Source: Nocardia carnea NBRC 14403
Lineage (GTDB): Bacteria; Actinomycetota; Actinomycetes; Mycobacteriales; Mycobacteriaceae
Assembly (NCBI RefSeq): GCF_000308515.1
Contig: NZ_BAFV01000073.1
Location: forward strand, 1 to 64,000
Length of the DNA: 64,000 bases
Direction: 5' to 3'
The translations under genes and the position numbers were made by a program. Below the pieces are notes generated by a model. The model saw nothing but the letters and a program-made list of their open reading frames with translations. It did not search any database and had not been told where the DNA came from. Position 1 is the first letter of the stretch; every line of letters starts with the position of its first letter. This document shows positions 16,939-25,831 of this stretch, piece after piece.

Positions 16939-16995
16939 ACCCGGAACCGGTCGAACGCCGCCCTCCGAGCCCCGGCACTCAGGCCGTCGGACTGC

Positions 16996-17364
16996 TCAAC
17001 GACTACGGCAGCCACTCAGCATGCGACGGAACCGGGACAACAACATGGTGCGTCCGCCGGATGGCTGCGGCTCCGGCGGCCACTGCACACCGTTGTCGCG
17101 GGCGAACGCGAGCGCGTCGGCCACGGTGGTTGCCTTCGGGCGGCCACGGGCCCAATCGATGTAGCGGGCAGTGAAATCCGGACCGGTGGCGTGGACCAGG
17201 GCGGGATAGTGCACGGCCGTTTCACGGGCACGTTTGCGCAGGAGCGCCTCCGCTGTGGCCTGCACTGTGACCGGGTCGAAACCGGGCGGCACGGGTCCAC
17301 CCGCCACCAGTGCGCGCACCAGCGCGGCCTGCCGCTCGGCCAGGCCGGAACCCGGTTCGGTCAT
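16996..17364 (-). CDS. SCO6045-like protein, probable MNIO partner
   Basis: 122 residues, start ATG at 17364 overlapping the MNIO stop (ATGA). The sequence (ERQAALVRALVAGGPVPPGF, VQATAEALLRKRARETAV, YPALVHATGPDFTARYIDWA) fits the SCO6045-like small proteins that sit beside DUF692 genes in actinomycetes. By analogy to DUF2063 and other partners of MNIO enzymes it probably recognises the peptide to be modified and presents it to the enzyme; that role is inferred. The C-terminus is basic (MLLSRFRRML). No Cys-rich region is present except one near the end. Confidence 0.72.
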   Translation of the reverse strand: MTEPGSGLAERQAALVRALVAGGPVPPGFDPVTVQATAEALLRKRARETAVHYPALVHATGPDFTARYIDWARGRPKATTVADALAFARDNGVQWPPEPQPSGGRTMLLSRFRRMLSGCRSR

Positions 17365-18230
17365 CGCCGGACCGCCCGGGCCGTCGCAGTGATCGGGGCG
17401 CGGGCGGCGGCATTGCTGATCGCGTCGAGTTCATCGAGCAGTTCGTCGGCCGGTGGGTAGTTACCGTCTCGTTCGAGCATCAGTGGAACAGGGTGGTCGC
17501 GGACGAATTCGGCGACGAGTGTCAGGACCTCGGCCGGGACCGGATGCAGGTGGGTGTCGTGATACCGGCCGCCGGCTTCCACACCACCGGCGATATGGCA
17601 GTAGGCGATTCGCTCGGTGGGCAGCCGGCGCAGTTCGGCCAGCGGGTCGCGGCCCCGATTACGAGCATTGGCATAGACATTCGCGATATCCAGCAACAGG
17701 TGGACCCCTGTCCGCTCGACTATTTCGGTGAGGAATTCCGCCTCGGTCAGCTCGTCGTCGGGCCATTCGAGCAATGCGGCGATATTCTCCACCGCCAGCG
17801 GAACCCCGATGCCGTCCTGGGTCCGGGTGATATTGGTGACGAGCACCTCCAGCGCTTCGGCCGTCCGCGGTACCGGAAGCAGATGGCCGGCCTCCAGGCC
17901 ACCGGCCCGTACGAAGGCGATATGTTCGCTCACCAGCGGCGCCGCGAGGGCCTCGGCGCAGAGCGCTAATCGGCGCACGCGGGCTTCGGACACCGGTTCC
18001 GCGCCGCCGAGCGACAGCGAGACACCGTGCGGCACAACATACGTGCCGTGCCCCCGGAGCGTAGCCAGCTCCACCGGAACGACAACCTCATTCGCATTCG
18101 GCCCGTTCTTCACAGGCAACGATTCGGCGATGACCTCGCAGAAATCGAGTCCGTCCAGTTCCGCGATCACACCGCATATCTCTGGGCGCCAGCCGATTCC
18201 GAGCGCGGTTTCGGGTAGCGGGCCGATCAT
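17361..18230 (-). CDS. DUF692 / MNIO family multinuclear iron oxidative enzyme
   Basis: 289 residues from an ATG at 18230, 3 bases after the stop of the upstream membrane-protein gene. A TIM-barrel protein of normal length. Conserved metal ligands can be placed: H68 in VPHGVSLSLGG, H103 in VSEHIAF, E148-N149 in LAVENIA, D181 in LLLDIANVYAN, H212 in CHIAGG, D225/H227/H229 in HDTHLHP, E253 in LERDGNYP. Characterised MNIO enzymes bind two or three irons and oxidatively modify cysteines in ribosomal peptides, for example to oxazolone-thioamide or thiooxazole groups. Here the likely substrate is encoded next to it: the Cys/Gly tail of the TIGR04222 protein, or an unseen peptide. Confidence 0.9.
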   Translation of the reverse strand: MIGPLPETALGIGWRPEICGVIAELDGLDFCEVIAESLPVKNGPNANEVVVPVELATLRGHGTYVVPHGVSLSLGGAEPVSEARVRRLALCAEALAAPLVSEHIAFVRAGGLEAGHLLPVPRTAEALEVLVTNITRTQDGIGVPLAVENIAALLEWPDDELTEAEFLTEIVERTGVHLLLDIANVYANARNRGRDPLAELRRLPTERIAYCHIAGGVEAGGRYHDTHLHPVPAEVLTLVAEFVRDHPVPLMLERDGNYPPADELLDELDAISNAAARAPITATARAVRR

Positions 18231-18233
18231 CGG

Positions 18234-19145
18234 TCAGCCACCGCATCCACCACCGCAACCACCGCCGCCACAGCCACCACCGTCGCCCCCGCCGCCGCCG
18301 CCGTCGCCGCCGCTTCCGCCTTCGCCCCCGCTTCCTGCCGGTTCCGCGCTGTAACCCGACATCGCGGTATTCAACCCGGGATCGATCAGCATCAGTGCCT
18401 GCACACCGAACAATGCGACCGCCAGACCGGCGGCTGCGGGGCCGAAGGACGGGTACGACGGTATTGCCGACGGACGCAGGTGAAAGTTTCCGATGAGCGC
18501 CTCCTGCTTTGCGGCCTTGCCCCTTCCGGTGACCCGCCGCACGGTCACCACGCGCCACCAGGCCACGCCCAGCAGTACCAGTACAACCCCCAGGAAGAAC
18601 ACCGGATTGCTGTTGGACAGCCCCGCGATCAACCGGACCACCCCGAAGAGACCGACCACCACGATCGGCAGGCCCGCCTCCCGTAGCTCCTTCGAAAACT
18701 GCGGCCCGGTCATATATCCGCGGTCCACCAAGCCCGCGCGCAACCGGTCCAGGTCCGTGCGCATACGGCGCGTCACCTCGGTGATGCTCTGCGGCGACTT
18801 ACCGAGATGGCCTGATACCGCGACCGTGAACAGGTCGAGCCCGGCGGGAGCCCGCGACCCGGTGGAACATCCCTGCGCATCGATCAGTTCATGACTGCGC
18901 AGCAGCGCGACCGAGGCCATCACCGCGCGCTCATCGCTGGTGAGCAGGCCGAGCTCGGGTGCGCTCAGATCCGCCGCGAGAGCGCTCGCCGGCGCATGGA
19001 CGACCCGGTGCCGCAACCAGAACGCGACACCGACCGCGAAAATCGCGACCGGAACATACAGTTGCAGGAAACCGGTACCGGAGATACCCCAGGTCTCCGC
19101 CGCCGCCAGCGCGACCTCCGCAGCCGGCCAAGGCACCGTGCGCAT
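18234..19145 (-). CDS. TIGR04222-type membrane protein with Gly/Cys-rich tail
   Basis: 303 residues from an ATG at 19145 with GGAGGTGGG directly upstream. An N-terminal helix (FLQLYVPVAIFAVGVAFWL) is followed by a cytoplasmic TIGR04222 domain (about 45-190; SAPELGLLTSDERAVMAS, RRMRTDLDRLRAGLVDRGYM), two closely spaced helices (IVVVGLFGVVRLIAGL and PVFFLGVVLVLLGVAWW) and one more (AAGLAVALFGVQALMLI). The last 40 residues are almost only Gly, with a few Ser, Asp and Glu, and end in C292-GGGG-C297-GGG-C301-GG. Such Cys/Gly tails accompany DUF692 enzymes and look like modification substrates rather than folded domains. First gene of the three-gene operon. The open frame continues upstream to 19769 without a plausible start. 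Confidence 0.85.
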   Translation of the reverse strand: MRTVPWPAAEVALAAAETWGISGTGFLQLYVPVAIFAVGVAFWLRHRVVHAPASALAADLSAPELGLLTSDERAVMASVALLRSHELIDAQGCSTGSRAPAGLDLFTVAVSGHLGKSPQSITEVTRRMRTDLDRLRAGLVDRGYMTGPQFSKELREAGLPIVVVGLFGVVRLIAGLSNSNPVFFLGVVLVLLGVAWWRVVTVRRVTGRGKAAKQEALIGNFHLRPSAIPSYPSFGPAAAGLAVALFGVQALMLIDPGLNTAMSGYSAEPAGSGGEGGSGGDGGGGGGDGGGCGGGGCGGGCGG

Positions 19146-19374
19146 ACCCACCTCCGGTGTTCCATGTTGTCCAACCAGTATCCGGGCTGTTCCCGACCGC
19201 GCCACGCCGATTCGGTGGCAAAACCGTGAACCGCGAATGGCAGCTCGGGTATCCGCCCTGCTCACGCGCGGCGGCGGCCCGAGCCCCGGCGGAACCGGCC
19301 GCGACGATATCGGTGCCGATTCACGGCGCGGTCTTACCCGGTAGCCGCCCTGACGGTGCATAGGGTCGGTGTCC

Positions 19375-20310
19375 ATGAACCCTGTCCGTTGGAGACCGAC
19401 TGCACCGTTGCGCCGCCTCCTGCGGCGCGGACCCGGCGACCCGCACGACCATCGCACGGCGGCGGAAAACCATCCCCCGGCCGCGGCCTGTGCGCCGGGT
19501 AGCGAACGAGCGATACCCCGCACAGAGCAGCCGCTATCCCGAGCCCGGACGGTCCTGAACCGAACCGGCAACCGGGTAGGCGGGCGCCTGCTGCGAAAGG
19601 CCGCGGTGGGCGGGGTGGTGGTGTGCGCGGCAGCTTTCGGCGCCTGTCCCGCGGCAACCGCCCAGCCGACCGGCCCCGACGTCTCGTCCTGGCAGCACGA
19701 CAGCGGGCGGCCCATCGACTGGTTCGCCGTGCGCGGCGCGGGCCACGGTTTCGCCATGGTCAAGGCCACCGAGGGCCTGCACTACGTCAACCCGTACTTC
19801 GTCCAGGACAGCCTGCACATGCGGGTCGCCGGGATGGCTCGCGGCACCTACCACTACGCCCACCCGGATCTCCCGCCGGAACCGCAGGCTGCGCTCTACG
19901 CCGCGGTCGTACTGGGACAGAACGGCCCGCTGGATCTGCCGCCGGTACTGGATATCGAGCATTCCGGCGGACTCCCGCCCGCCGCGCTGATCGACTGGAC
20001 CCACCGCTACCTCAACACGGTCCAGGCGCTGACCGGCCGCGTTCCGATCATCTACACCTACCCGACCTTCTGGAAGACCGCGATGGCCGACAGCGACCAG
20101 TTCCACCGCTACCCGCTGTGGATCGCCGACTACCGCGACCGCCCGCAACCGGAGGTCCCCGGCCGCTGGCCGGCGTGGACGTTCTGGCAGCAGACCGATT
20201 CCGGTTCCATCCCCGGTATCCACGGCCCCACCGATGTGAACGTCTACAGCGGTGCCCAAGGAGATTTCAACCGGTTCGCCCGGATGGGCGGTCTCACCGG
20301 CAGCGGATAG
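19375..20310 (+). CDS. Secreted GH25 lysozyme (N-acetylmuramidase)
   Basis: About 311 residues from an ATG at 19375 (GTG at 19369 possible). A long Arg/Pro-rich N-terminal stretch precedes a hydrophobic segment (AAVGGVVVCAAAFGACPAATAQP) that is probably the export signal; the true start may therefore be further in. The GH25 domain covers about 100-300: GPDVSSWQHD (first catalytic Asp), FAMVKATEGL, GTYHYAHPD, LPPVLDIEHSGG (Asp-x-Glu acid), IIYTYPTFW, PLWIADYRD, FWQQTDSGSIPGI and DVNVY. It hydrolyses peptidoglycan between MurNAc and GlcNAc outside the cell. Confidence 0.88.
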   Translation: MNPVRWRPTAPLRRLLRRGPGDPHDHRTAAENHPPAAACAPGSERAIPRTEQPLSRARTVLNRTGNRVGGRLLRKAAVGGVVVCAAAFGACPAATAQPTGPDVSSWQHDSGRPIDWFAVRGAGHGFAMVKATEGLHYVNPYFVQDSLHMRVAGMARGTYHYAHPDLPPEPQAALYAAVVLGQNGPLDLPPVLDIEHSGGLPPAALIDWTHRYLNTVQALTGRVPIIYTYPTFWKTAMADSDQFHRYPLWIADYRDRPQPEVPGRWPAWTFWQQTDSGSIPGIHGPTDVNVYSGAQGDFNRFARMGGLTGSG

Positions 20311-20350
20311 AACGACCCCGCCTCCGGCCGGAACCGTTGCGGCGCAGCGG

Positions 20351-22393
20351 TTACTCGACGCCGATCCGGCCACCACCGGCCTTCCAGACCGCCACCACGG
20401 CCGGGCGCGGCTGCGAGGTGCCGCCGTCCGGCCAGTGCGACGCCGGTGCCTCCACCGAGGCGTCGTCGGTTTCGCCCGGATGCTGGACGCAGACGATGAC
20501 CCGTTCCTCGGTGATCACCGGGCCGCAGGTCTCGCCGCCGACGGGGACCGACAGGAACTGTTTGGTCTCGCCGCGGCGGTCACCGTCGAGGACCACCGCG
20601 AACAGTCCGTCGTTGGCATCCAGGGCGTTACCGTCGGTGCTGATCCAGAGGTTGCCGTACGGGTCGAAGGCGAGGTTGTCGGGGCAGGAGATGGGGCTGA
20701 CCTTCGTCTTGTCGTAGCCGGCGAAATAGGTGTCGGCGGCGGCCGGGTCACCGCAGACGAGCAGCAGCGACCAGGTGAATTCGGTGCCCGCGTGATCGTC
20801 GGTGAGCTCGAGGACCTGCCCGTTCTTGTTCTCGTTGCGCGGGTTGGCCTCGTCGGCGGCGGCTTCGCCGTCGGTGCCGCGTTTGCTGTTGTTGGTCAGC
20901 GCCACGTACACCTTGCCGGTTTTCGGGCTGGCCTCGAAATCCTCGGGACGGTCCATTTTGGTGGCGCCCATCTTGTCGCCGGCGAGGCGGGTGAACACCG
21001 CGACCTCTTCGGCGGTCATCCCGTCCACCAGCGATTCTCCGCGGCCGTCTTCCCCGGTGCGCAGGATCGGGATCCACTGCCCCTTACCGGTGAAGCCCTG
21101 ATCCGAGGGCACGGTGCCGGAACCGTCGATCCGGTCCGGGTGATCGCCGGTGAGTTTCGCGACGTAGAGGGTGCCGACATCCAGGATGGTGCGGTTGTGG
21201 CGGCGGCTCGCGGCACCGGTGCCGGGTTCGATCTTGCGGGTGGAGACGAACTTGTACATGTAGTCGAAGCGTTCGTCGTCGCCGCTGTAGGCGACCACGG
21301 TGCCGTCGGCCGTGACATGGATATTCGCGGCCTCGTGCTTGAACCGGCCCAGCGCGGTGTGCTTGACCGGTGTGGACTGCGGATCCCACGGATCCACCTC
21401 CACCACCCAGCCGAAACGGTTGGCCTCGTTGGGTTCGGCCGCGATATCGAAACGTTTGTCGAACTTCTCCCAGAAATGCGGGGAATCGGATTCGCCGATG
21501 CCGTAACGGTCCAGCCGTTCGGCGGCGACGGGGTCGGCTGCCTTACCGATGAAATAGGCGTTGAAATTCTCTTCCCCGGAAAGCACGGTGCCCCAGGGAG
21601 TCACCCCGCCGGAGCAGTTGTTGATCGTGCCCAGGACCTTGGTGCCGGTGGGGTCGGCGGTGGTCTTCAGCAGGGCGCTACCGGCGGCAGGACCGGTCAG
21701 CTCGAACTCGGTTGTCGCGGTGATGCGCCGGTTGTACTTGCCGAAAACGGGTTTCAGCCGTCCGGTTCCGGGCTCACCGTGCACCTCGACCACCGATAGG
21801 CCGTGCGCCGCCATGGCGATGTCGACCTGCTCCTTGCTGATGGCCTCGGGTTCGTACCCGGGGAACATGAACACCTCGGTGGAGTATTCGTGGTTCACCA
21901 CCAGCAGGTATTTACCGGGCTGTCCCTCGATCGGCAGCAGTCCCGCGAAATCGTTGTTGTAACCGAACTGCCTGGCCTGGGCGGCGGGAGTCTGGCCGTA
22001 GAAATCGAATTCGGGTGCGTCCTCGAACAGCGGGTCGCCCCAGCGGATCACCACACCCTGTTCGTAGCCGTCCGGAATGACGACGGCATCCTCGGTGTTC
22101 GGCGCGACCGGCGCGAACCCGGTCCCCATTCCCTGCCCGCTCTCGGCGCTCCCGGCCCCGGCGTCGTCACCGCAGGCCGCGAGGGTACCGGCGGCGCCGA
22201 TCGCGACCACCGCGGCCGCCCCGCCCTGCAGCACCCGGCGCCGGGAGATCCCGGCCACGATATCGCCGAAGTAGGTGTTCGACGAGGTGTTGGGCACCTC
22301 GTGGAAGCAGGCGTTACCGCATTTGTACTGGCAGGTCACGCGCGACCGGGATCCGGCCGGTTGGTGTGCGACGAAGAGCGCAAGAGGTTTCAC
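20351..22393 (-). CDS. phoX: PhoX-family alkaline phosphatase (DUF839), Tat-exported
   Basis: 680 residues from a GTG at 22393 with GGAGTCC upstream. The N-terminus has the actinobacterial PhoX prefix TCQYKCGNACFHEVPNTS, then a twin-arginine signal (ISRRRVLQGGAAAVVAIG, with AACG at its end suggesting lipidation). The DUF839 domain includes GYNNDFAGLLPI, YLLVVNHEYSTE, NNCSGGVTPWGTVLSGEENF, FGWVVEVDPWDP, RFKHEAANIHV and CPDNLAFDPYGNLWISTDGN, the Cys and acidic residues that bind the Fe/Ca cofactor. It releases phosphate from organic esters outside the cytoplasm. It lies downstream of leuS on the same strand, separated by a long hairpin. Confidence 0.92.
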   Translation of the reverse strand: MKPLALFVAHQPAGSRSRVTCQYKCGNACFHEVPNTSSNTYFGDIVAGISRRRVLQGGAAAVVAIGAAGTLAACGDDAGAGSAESGQGMGTGFAPVAPNTEDAVVIPDGYEQGVVIRWGDPLFEDAPEFDFYGQTPAAQARQFGYNNDFAGLLPIEGQPGKYLLVVNHEYSTEVFMFPGYEPEAISKEQVDIAMAAHGLSVVEVHGEPGTGRLKPVFGKYNRRITATTEFELTGPAAGSALLKTTADPTGTKVLGTINNCSGGVTPWGTVLSGEENFNAYFIGKAADPVAAERLDRYGIGESDSPHFWEKFDKRFDIAAEPNEANRFGWVVEVDPWDPQSTPVKHTALGRFKHEAANIHVTADGTVVAYSGDDERFDYMYKFVSTRKIEPGTGAASRRHNRTILDVGTLYVAKLTGDHPDRIDGSGTVPSDQGFTGKGQWIPILRTGEDGRGESLVDGMTAEEVAVFTRLAGDKMGATKMDRPEDFEASPKTGKVYVALTNNSKRGTDGEAAADEANPRNENKNGQVLELTDDHAGTEFTWSLLLVCGDPAAADTYFAGYDKTKVSPISCPDNLAFDPYGNLWISTDGNALDANDGLFAVVLDGDRRGETKQFLSVPVGGETCGPVITEERVIVCVQHPGETDDASVEAPASHWPDGGTSQPRPAVVAVWKAGGGRIGVE

Positions 22394-22541
22394 AGTGGAC
22401 TCCTGTTCCGGGCTGAACGCACGCACGCTAGCCGACGCAGGCAAGTCCGAAGAGTCTCGCAGATTAACTACCGGCCAACACGGTAGCCCGGGAATTGCCG
22501 AGCCACCGTGTCGGGCGGTCACGAGTCAGGCCGTGACCCGG

Positions 22542-22603
22542 CGCATGAGCGAGGGCCAGGTGGTGGCGCTGTGCTACCACTTCCGGGCCGACTCGCTCAT
22601 GCG
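22542..22603 (-). terminator. Long inverted repeat overlapping the end of leuS
   Basis: CGCATGAGCGAG (22542-22553) is the exact reverse complement of CTCGCTCATGCG (22592-22603). Inside it, GGCC and GTGGT..ACCAC segments can extend the pairing toward an apical loop near 22570. The structure includes the leuS stop codon (22597-22599) and probably terminates or stabilises its transcript. Confidence 0.65.
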
Positions 22604-25488
22604 ACGATATTGACCAGCCGGCCCGGCACCACGATCAGTTTGCGCGGCGCCTTCCCGCCCAGCAGCGCGGCGATCTTCTCGTCGGCCAGCGCAGCCGCCT
22701 CGATCGCGGCCTGATCGGCCTCCGGATCCACCTGGATACGGCCGCGGACCTTCCCGTTCACCTGGATCGGATACTCCACGGTTTCCGCCGTCAGCAACGC
22801 CGGATCGGCCACCGGGAACGGGCCGTGCGCCAGCGAACCGGTGTGCCCCAGGCGTTCCCACAGTTCCTCGGTCATATGCGGAGCCAGCGGCGCCAGCATC
22901 AGCACCACCGGTTCCACGGCCGAACGCGGCGCACCCTTCGGGTAGGCCTTGGTCAGGTGATTGGTCAGCTCGATCAGTTTGGCGCCGGCGGTGTTGTCGC
23001 GCATGGCCGCCAGATCCTCGTCGACCCCGGCGATGGTCCGGTGCAGCAACCGCAACGTCTCATCGGACGGATTGTCCTCGGTGACCCGGGTCGCGCCGGT
23101 CTCCTCGTCCACCACCAGCCGCCACACCCGCTGCAGGAAACGGTGCGCGCCGATAACGTCCTTGGTGGCCCACGGCCGGGACGTATCCAGCGGGCCCATC
23201 GACATCTCGTAGAACCGGAACGTATCGGCCCCGTACAGATCGCAGATCTCGTCGGGGGCGATGGCGTTCTTCAGCGATTTGCCGATCTTGCCGTATTCCT
23301 GGTTCACCTCGATCTCGGTGCCGGTGGCGTCGGTCCAGTAGAACTTGCCGTCCCGGTCGACCACCTCGGCCGCGGGAACGTAGACGCCACGTGGATCGGT
23401 GTAGGCGAATCCCTGGACATAGCCCTGGTTGAACAGGCGCCGGTACGGTTCACTGCCGCTCACCTCACCCAGGTCGAACAGCACCTTCTGCCAGAACCGG
23501 GCGTACAGCAAGTGCAGTACGGCATGTTCGACACCGCCCACGTACAGATCCACACCACCCGGATCGTCCGCACCGTGCTCGGCCGGGCGCGGACCCAGCC
23601 AGTAGTTCTCGTTCTCCTTCGCGCAGAACACCGCGGAATTGCTGGGATCGGCGTAGCGCAGCTGATACCACGAACTGCCCGCCCACTGGGGCATGACATT
23701 GGTATCGCGGCGGTAGGTGCGCGAGCCGTCCCCCAGATCCAGTTCCACCTCCACCCAGTCGGTGGCCTTTGCCAGCGGCGGGGAAGGTTCGGAATGCCTA
23801 TCGTCCGGGTCGAAGGTGACCGGGGCGAAATCGTCGAGTTCGGGTAGCCGCACCGGCAGCATGGATTCCGGCAGGGCGTGCGGGGCACCGGATTCGTCGT
23901 AGACGATCGGGAACGGTTCGCCCCAGTACCGCTGCCGCGCGAACAGCCAGTCCCGCAGCTTGTACTGCACGGTGCCGGCACCGCGGCCGTCCGCTTCCAG
24001 CCGCGCGATCACGGCGGCCTTGGCGTCGGCGATGGTCAACCCGTTCAGGTAGTCGGAGTTGATCGCCGGGCCGTCACCGGTGTAGGCGTCACCGTCGAAA
24101 TCTTCCGGCGGCTGCACGGTCCGGATGATCGGCAGGCCGAATGCGGTCGCGAAATCCCAGTCGCGCTGGTCCTGGCCCGGTACAGCCATGATCGCGCCCG
24201 TTCCGTACCCGCTCAGGACATAGTCGGCGATGAAGACCGGCACCTGCGCGCCGTTCACCGGGTTGGTGGCGAAGGCCCCCAGGAAGACGCCGGTCTTCTC
24301 CTTGTTCTCCTGCCGCTCCAGATCCGATTTCGCCGCGATGGCCTTGCGGTAGGCGGCGACGGCGTCGGCCGGGGTCGCGCTGCCTCCGGTCCAGCGGGTA
24401 TCGGTATCGGCCGGCCAGGTGGCCGCGGTCAGCGCATCGACCATCGCGTGTTCCGGGGCCAGCACCATGTAGGTCGCGCCGAACAGGGTATCGGGGCGGG
24501 TGGTGAACACCTCCACATCGCCCGCCGCGGTGGCGAACTCGACCCGGGCACCACGCGAACGCCCGATCCAGTTGCGCTGCATGGCCTTGACGTTCTCCGG
24601 CCAATCCACATGGTCCAGGTCGTCGATCAGCCGGTCGGAGTAGGCGGTGATCCGCATCATCCACTGCCACAGCTGCTTCCGGAACACCGGGAAGTTGCCG
24701 CGTTCGCTGCGGCCGTCGGCGGTGACCTCCTCGTTGGACAGCACGGTCCCCAGGCCGGGGCACCAGTTCACCATCGAATCGGTCTGGTACACCAGCCGGT
24801 ACGAGTCGATCAGCGCGCGCCGCTCGGCGGCGGACATACTCGCCCAGTCCTTGTCGCCGGGCGCCGGGCGGGCACCCGAGGCGAACTGCCGCTCCAGCTC
24901 CTCGATCGGCCGGGCCCGGTCGGCCTCCTGGTCGTACCAGGCGTTGTAGATCCGCAGGAAGATCCACTGCGTCCACTTGTAGTACTCGGGGTCGGTGGTG
25001 GCGAAGGACCGCCGCCGATCGTGCCCCAGGCCCAGCCGGTCCAGCTGCCGCTGCATGGTCGCGATATTGGCCTCGGTGGTGTCGCGCGGATGCGCGCCGG
25101 TCTGCACGGCGTACTGCTCGGCGGGCAGGCCGAACGCGTCGTAGCCCAGCGCGTGCAGCACATTGCGCCCGTGCATCCGGTGGTACCGGGCGAACACGTC
25201 GGTGGCGATATAGCCCAGGGGATGCCCCACGTGCAGCCCCGCCCCCGACGGGTACGGGAACATGTCCTGCACGAACAGTTTGTCCGCCGGCACGTCCCCG
25301 GCCAGCGGGCCCACCGGGTTCGGCGCATGGAAGGTGCCGCGCTCGATCCAGCGCTCCTGCCACCGGCTTTCGATCTCCCCGGCGAGCGCAGCGGTGTACC
25401 GATGGGCGGGCGTATCGTCGCCCCGGCCGGGGGCGCCGGTGTCTACCGAGCTCTGCCCGGCCGTCTCGGTTGCGCGGGAGTCCTGCAC
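22597..25488 (-). CDS. leuS: Leucyl-tRNA synthetase
   Basis: 963 residues from a GTG at 25488 (VQDSRATETAG); the longer frame to 25680 has no good start. The HIGH motif is HVGH (about residue 85; GAGLHVGHPLGYIATD), with FGLPAEQYAVQTG after it. The editing (CP1) domain has the TWPADTDTRW region and a conserved VFTTRPDTLFGATYMVLAPEH. The KMSKS motif appears as KIGKS (about 733). The C-terminal anticodon-binding and LeuS-specific domains are complete. It charges tRNA-Leu. Length agrees with mycobacterial LeuS. Confidence 0.98.
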   Translation of the reverse strand: MQDSRATETAGQSSVDTGAPGRGDDTPAHRYTAALAGEIESRWQERWIERGTFHAPNPVGPLAGDVPADKLFVQDMFPYPSGAGLHVGHPLGYIATDVFARYHRMHGRNVLHALGYDAFGLPAEQYAVQTGAHPRDTTEANIATMQRQLDRLGLGHDRRRSFATTDPEYYKWTQWIFLRIYNAWYDQEADRARPIEELERQFASGARPAPGDKDWASMSAAERRALIDSYRLVYQTDSMVNWCPGLGTVLSNEEVTADGRSERGNFPVFRKQLWQWMMRITAYSDRLIDDLDHVDWPENVKAMQRNWIGRSRGARVEFATAAGDVEVFTTRPDTLFGATYMVLAPEHAMVDALTAATWPADTDTRWTGGSATPADAVAAYRKAIAAKSDLERQENKEKTGVFLGAFATNPVNGAQVPVFIADYVLSGYGTGAIMAVPGQDQRDWDFATAFGLPIIRTVQPPEDFDGDAYTGDGPAINSDYLNGLTIADAKAAVIARLEADGRGAGTVQYKLRDWLFARQRYWGEPFPIVYDESGAPHALPESMLPVRLPELDDFAPVTFDPDDRHSEPSPPLAKATDWVEVELDLGDGSRTYRRDTNVMPQWAGSSWYQLRYADPSNSAVFCAKENENYWLGPRPAEHGADDPGGVDLYVGGVEHAVLHLLYARFWQKVLFDLGEVSGSEPYRRLFNQGYVQGFAYTDPRGVYVPAAEVVDRDGKFYWTDATGTEIEVNQEYGKIGKSLKNAIAPDEICDLYGADTFRFYEMSMGPLDTSRPWATKDVIGAHRFLQRVWRLVVDEETGATRVTEDNPSDETLRLLHRTIAGVDEDLAAMRDNTAGAKLIELTNHLTKAYPKGAPRSAVEPVVLMLAPLAPHMTEELWERLGHTGSLAHGPFPVADPALLTAETVEYPIQVNGKVRGRIQVDPEADQAAIEAAALADEKIAALLGGKAPRKLIVVPGRLVNIVA

Positions 25489-25831
25489 GGTCCTGCCTTC
25501 TTCTAGCTGCTGATGGGGAGAAATCCGTCGTCGAACAGCGTAAGACTTGCCCCCTGACAAGCCCAAAAGGGTGGGTGAATCCGTCGCGCCCAGCCACCGG
25601 ACCGAATGAGACACAGCCCGCGCGTCGCAGCCAATGCTGCTCGCGGACCTCGGCGCCGACGTGGTCGAGGAGGCCATCACGACCGGTTGGCGCGGTACTT
25701 ACGGTGCATACCGACGGGCCGATCTCGGTCGGCGACCGGGCCCTTGCACGAGGGTGTGACCTGGGTCTACTTCCCCGCGACCGCTCCGGCCGAGCTTCGG
25801 CCCGGCAAACCCTCTGCGGTATTCTCGGCTG
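25489..25831. other. 343-bp region upstream of leuS, with a possible CoA-transferase remnant
   Basis: Apart from the divergent promoters, the only coding-like signal is at 25630-25665, where the plus strand reads PMLLADLGADVVEEA. This closely resembles the N-terminal ADLGADV motif of class III CoA-transferases / alpha-methylacyl-CoA racemases, but no intact frame surrounds it. It may be a decayed fragment. Confidence 0.35.

Noticed and set aside
18237..18330. CCACCG-rich tract as a repeat array or CRISPR-like feature
   Set aside because: It is the reverse complement of Gly/Cys codons in the TIGR04222 tail.
22250..22280. Further copy of the repeat core (CCTACTTCGGCGATATC on the minus strand)
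   Set aside because: Lies inside the conserved PhoX N-terminus and matches only about 15 bases, so chance.
22508..22714. Small plus-strand gene over the end of leuS
   Set aside because: Created by the inverted repeat and leuS antisense; no independent support.
23878..25506. 542-codon plus frame opposite leuS
   Set aside because: Typical GC-rich antisense frame; leuS is unambiguous.
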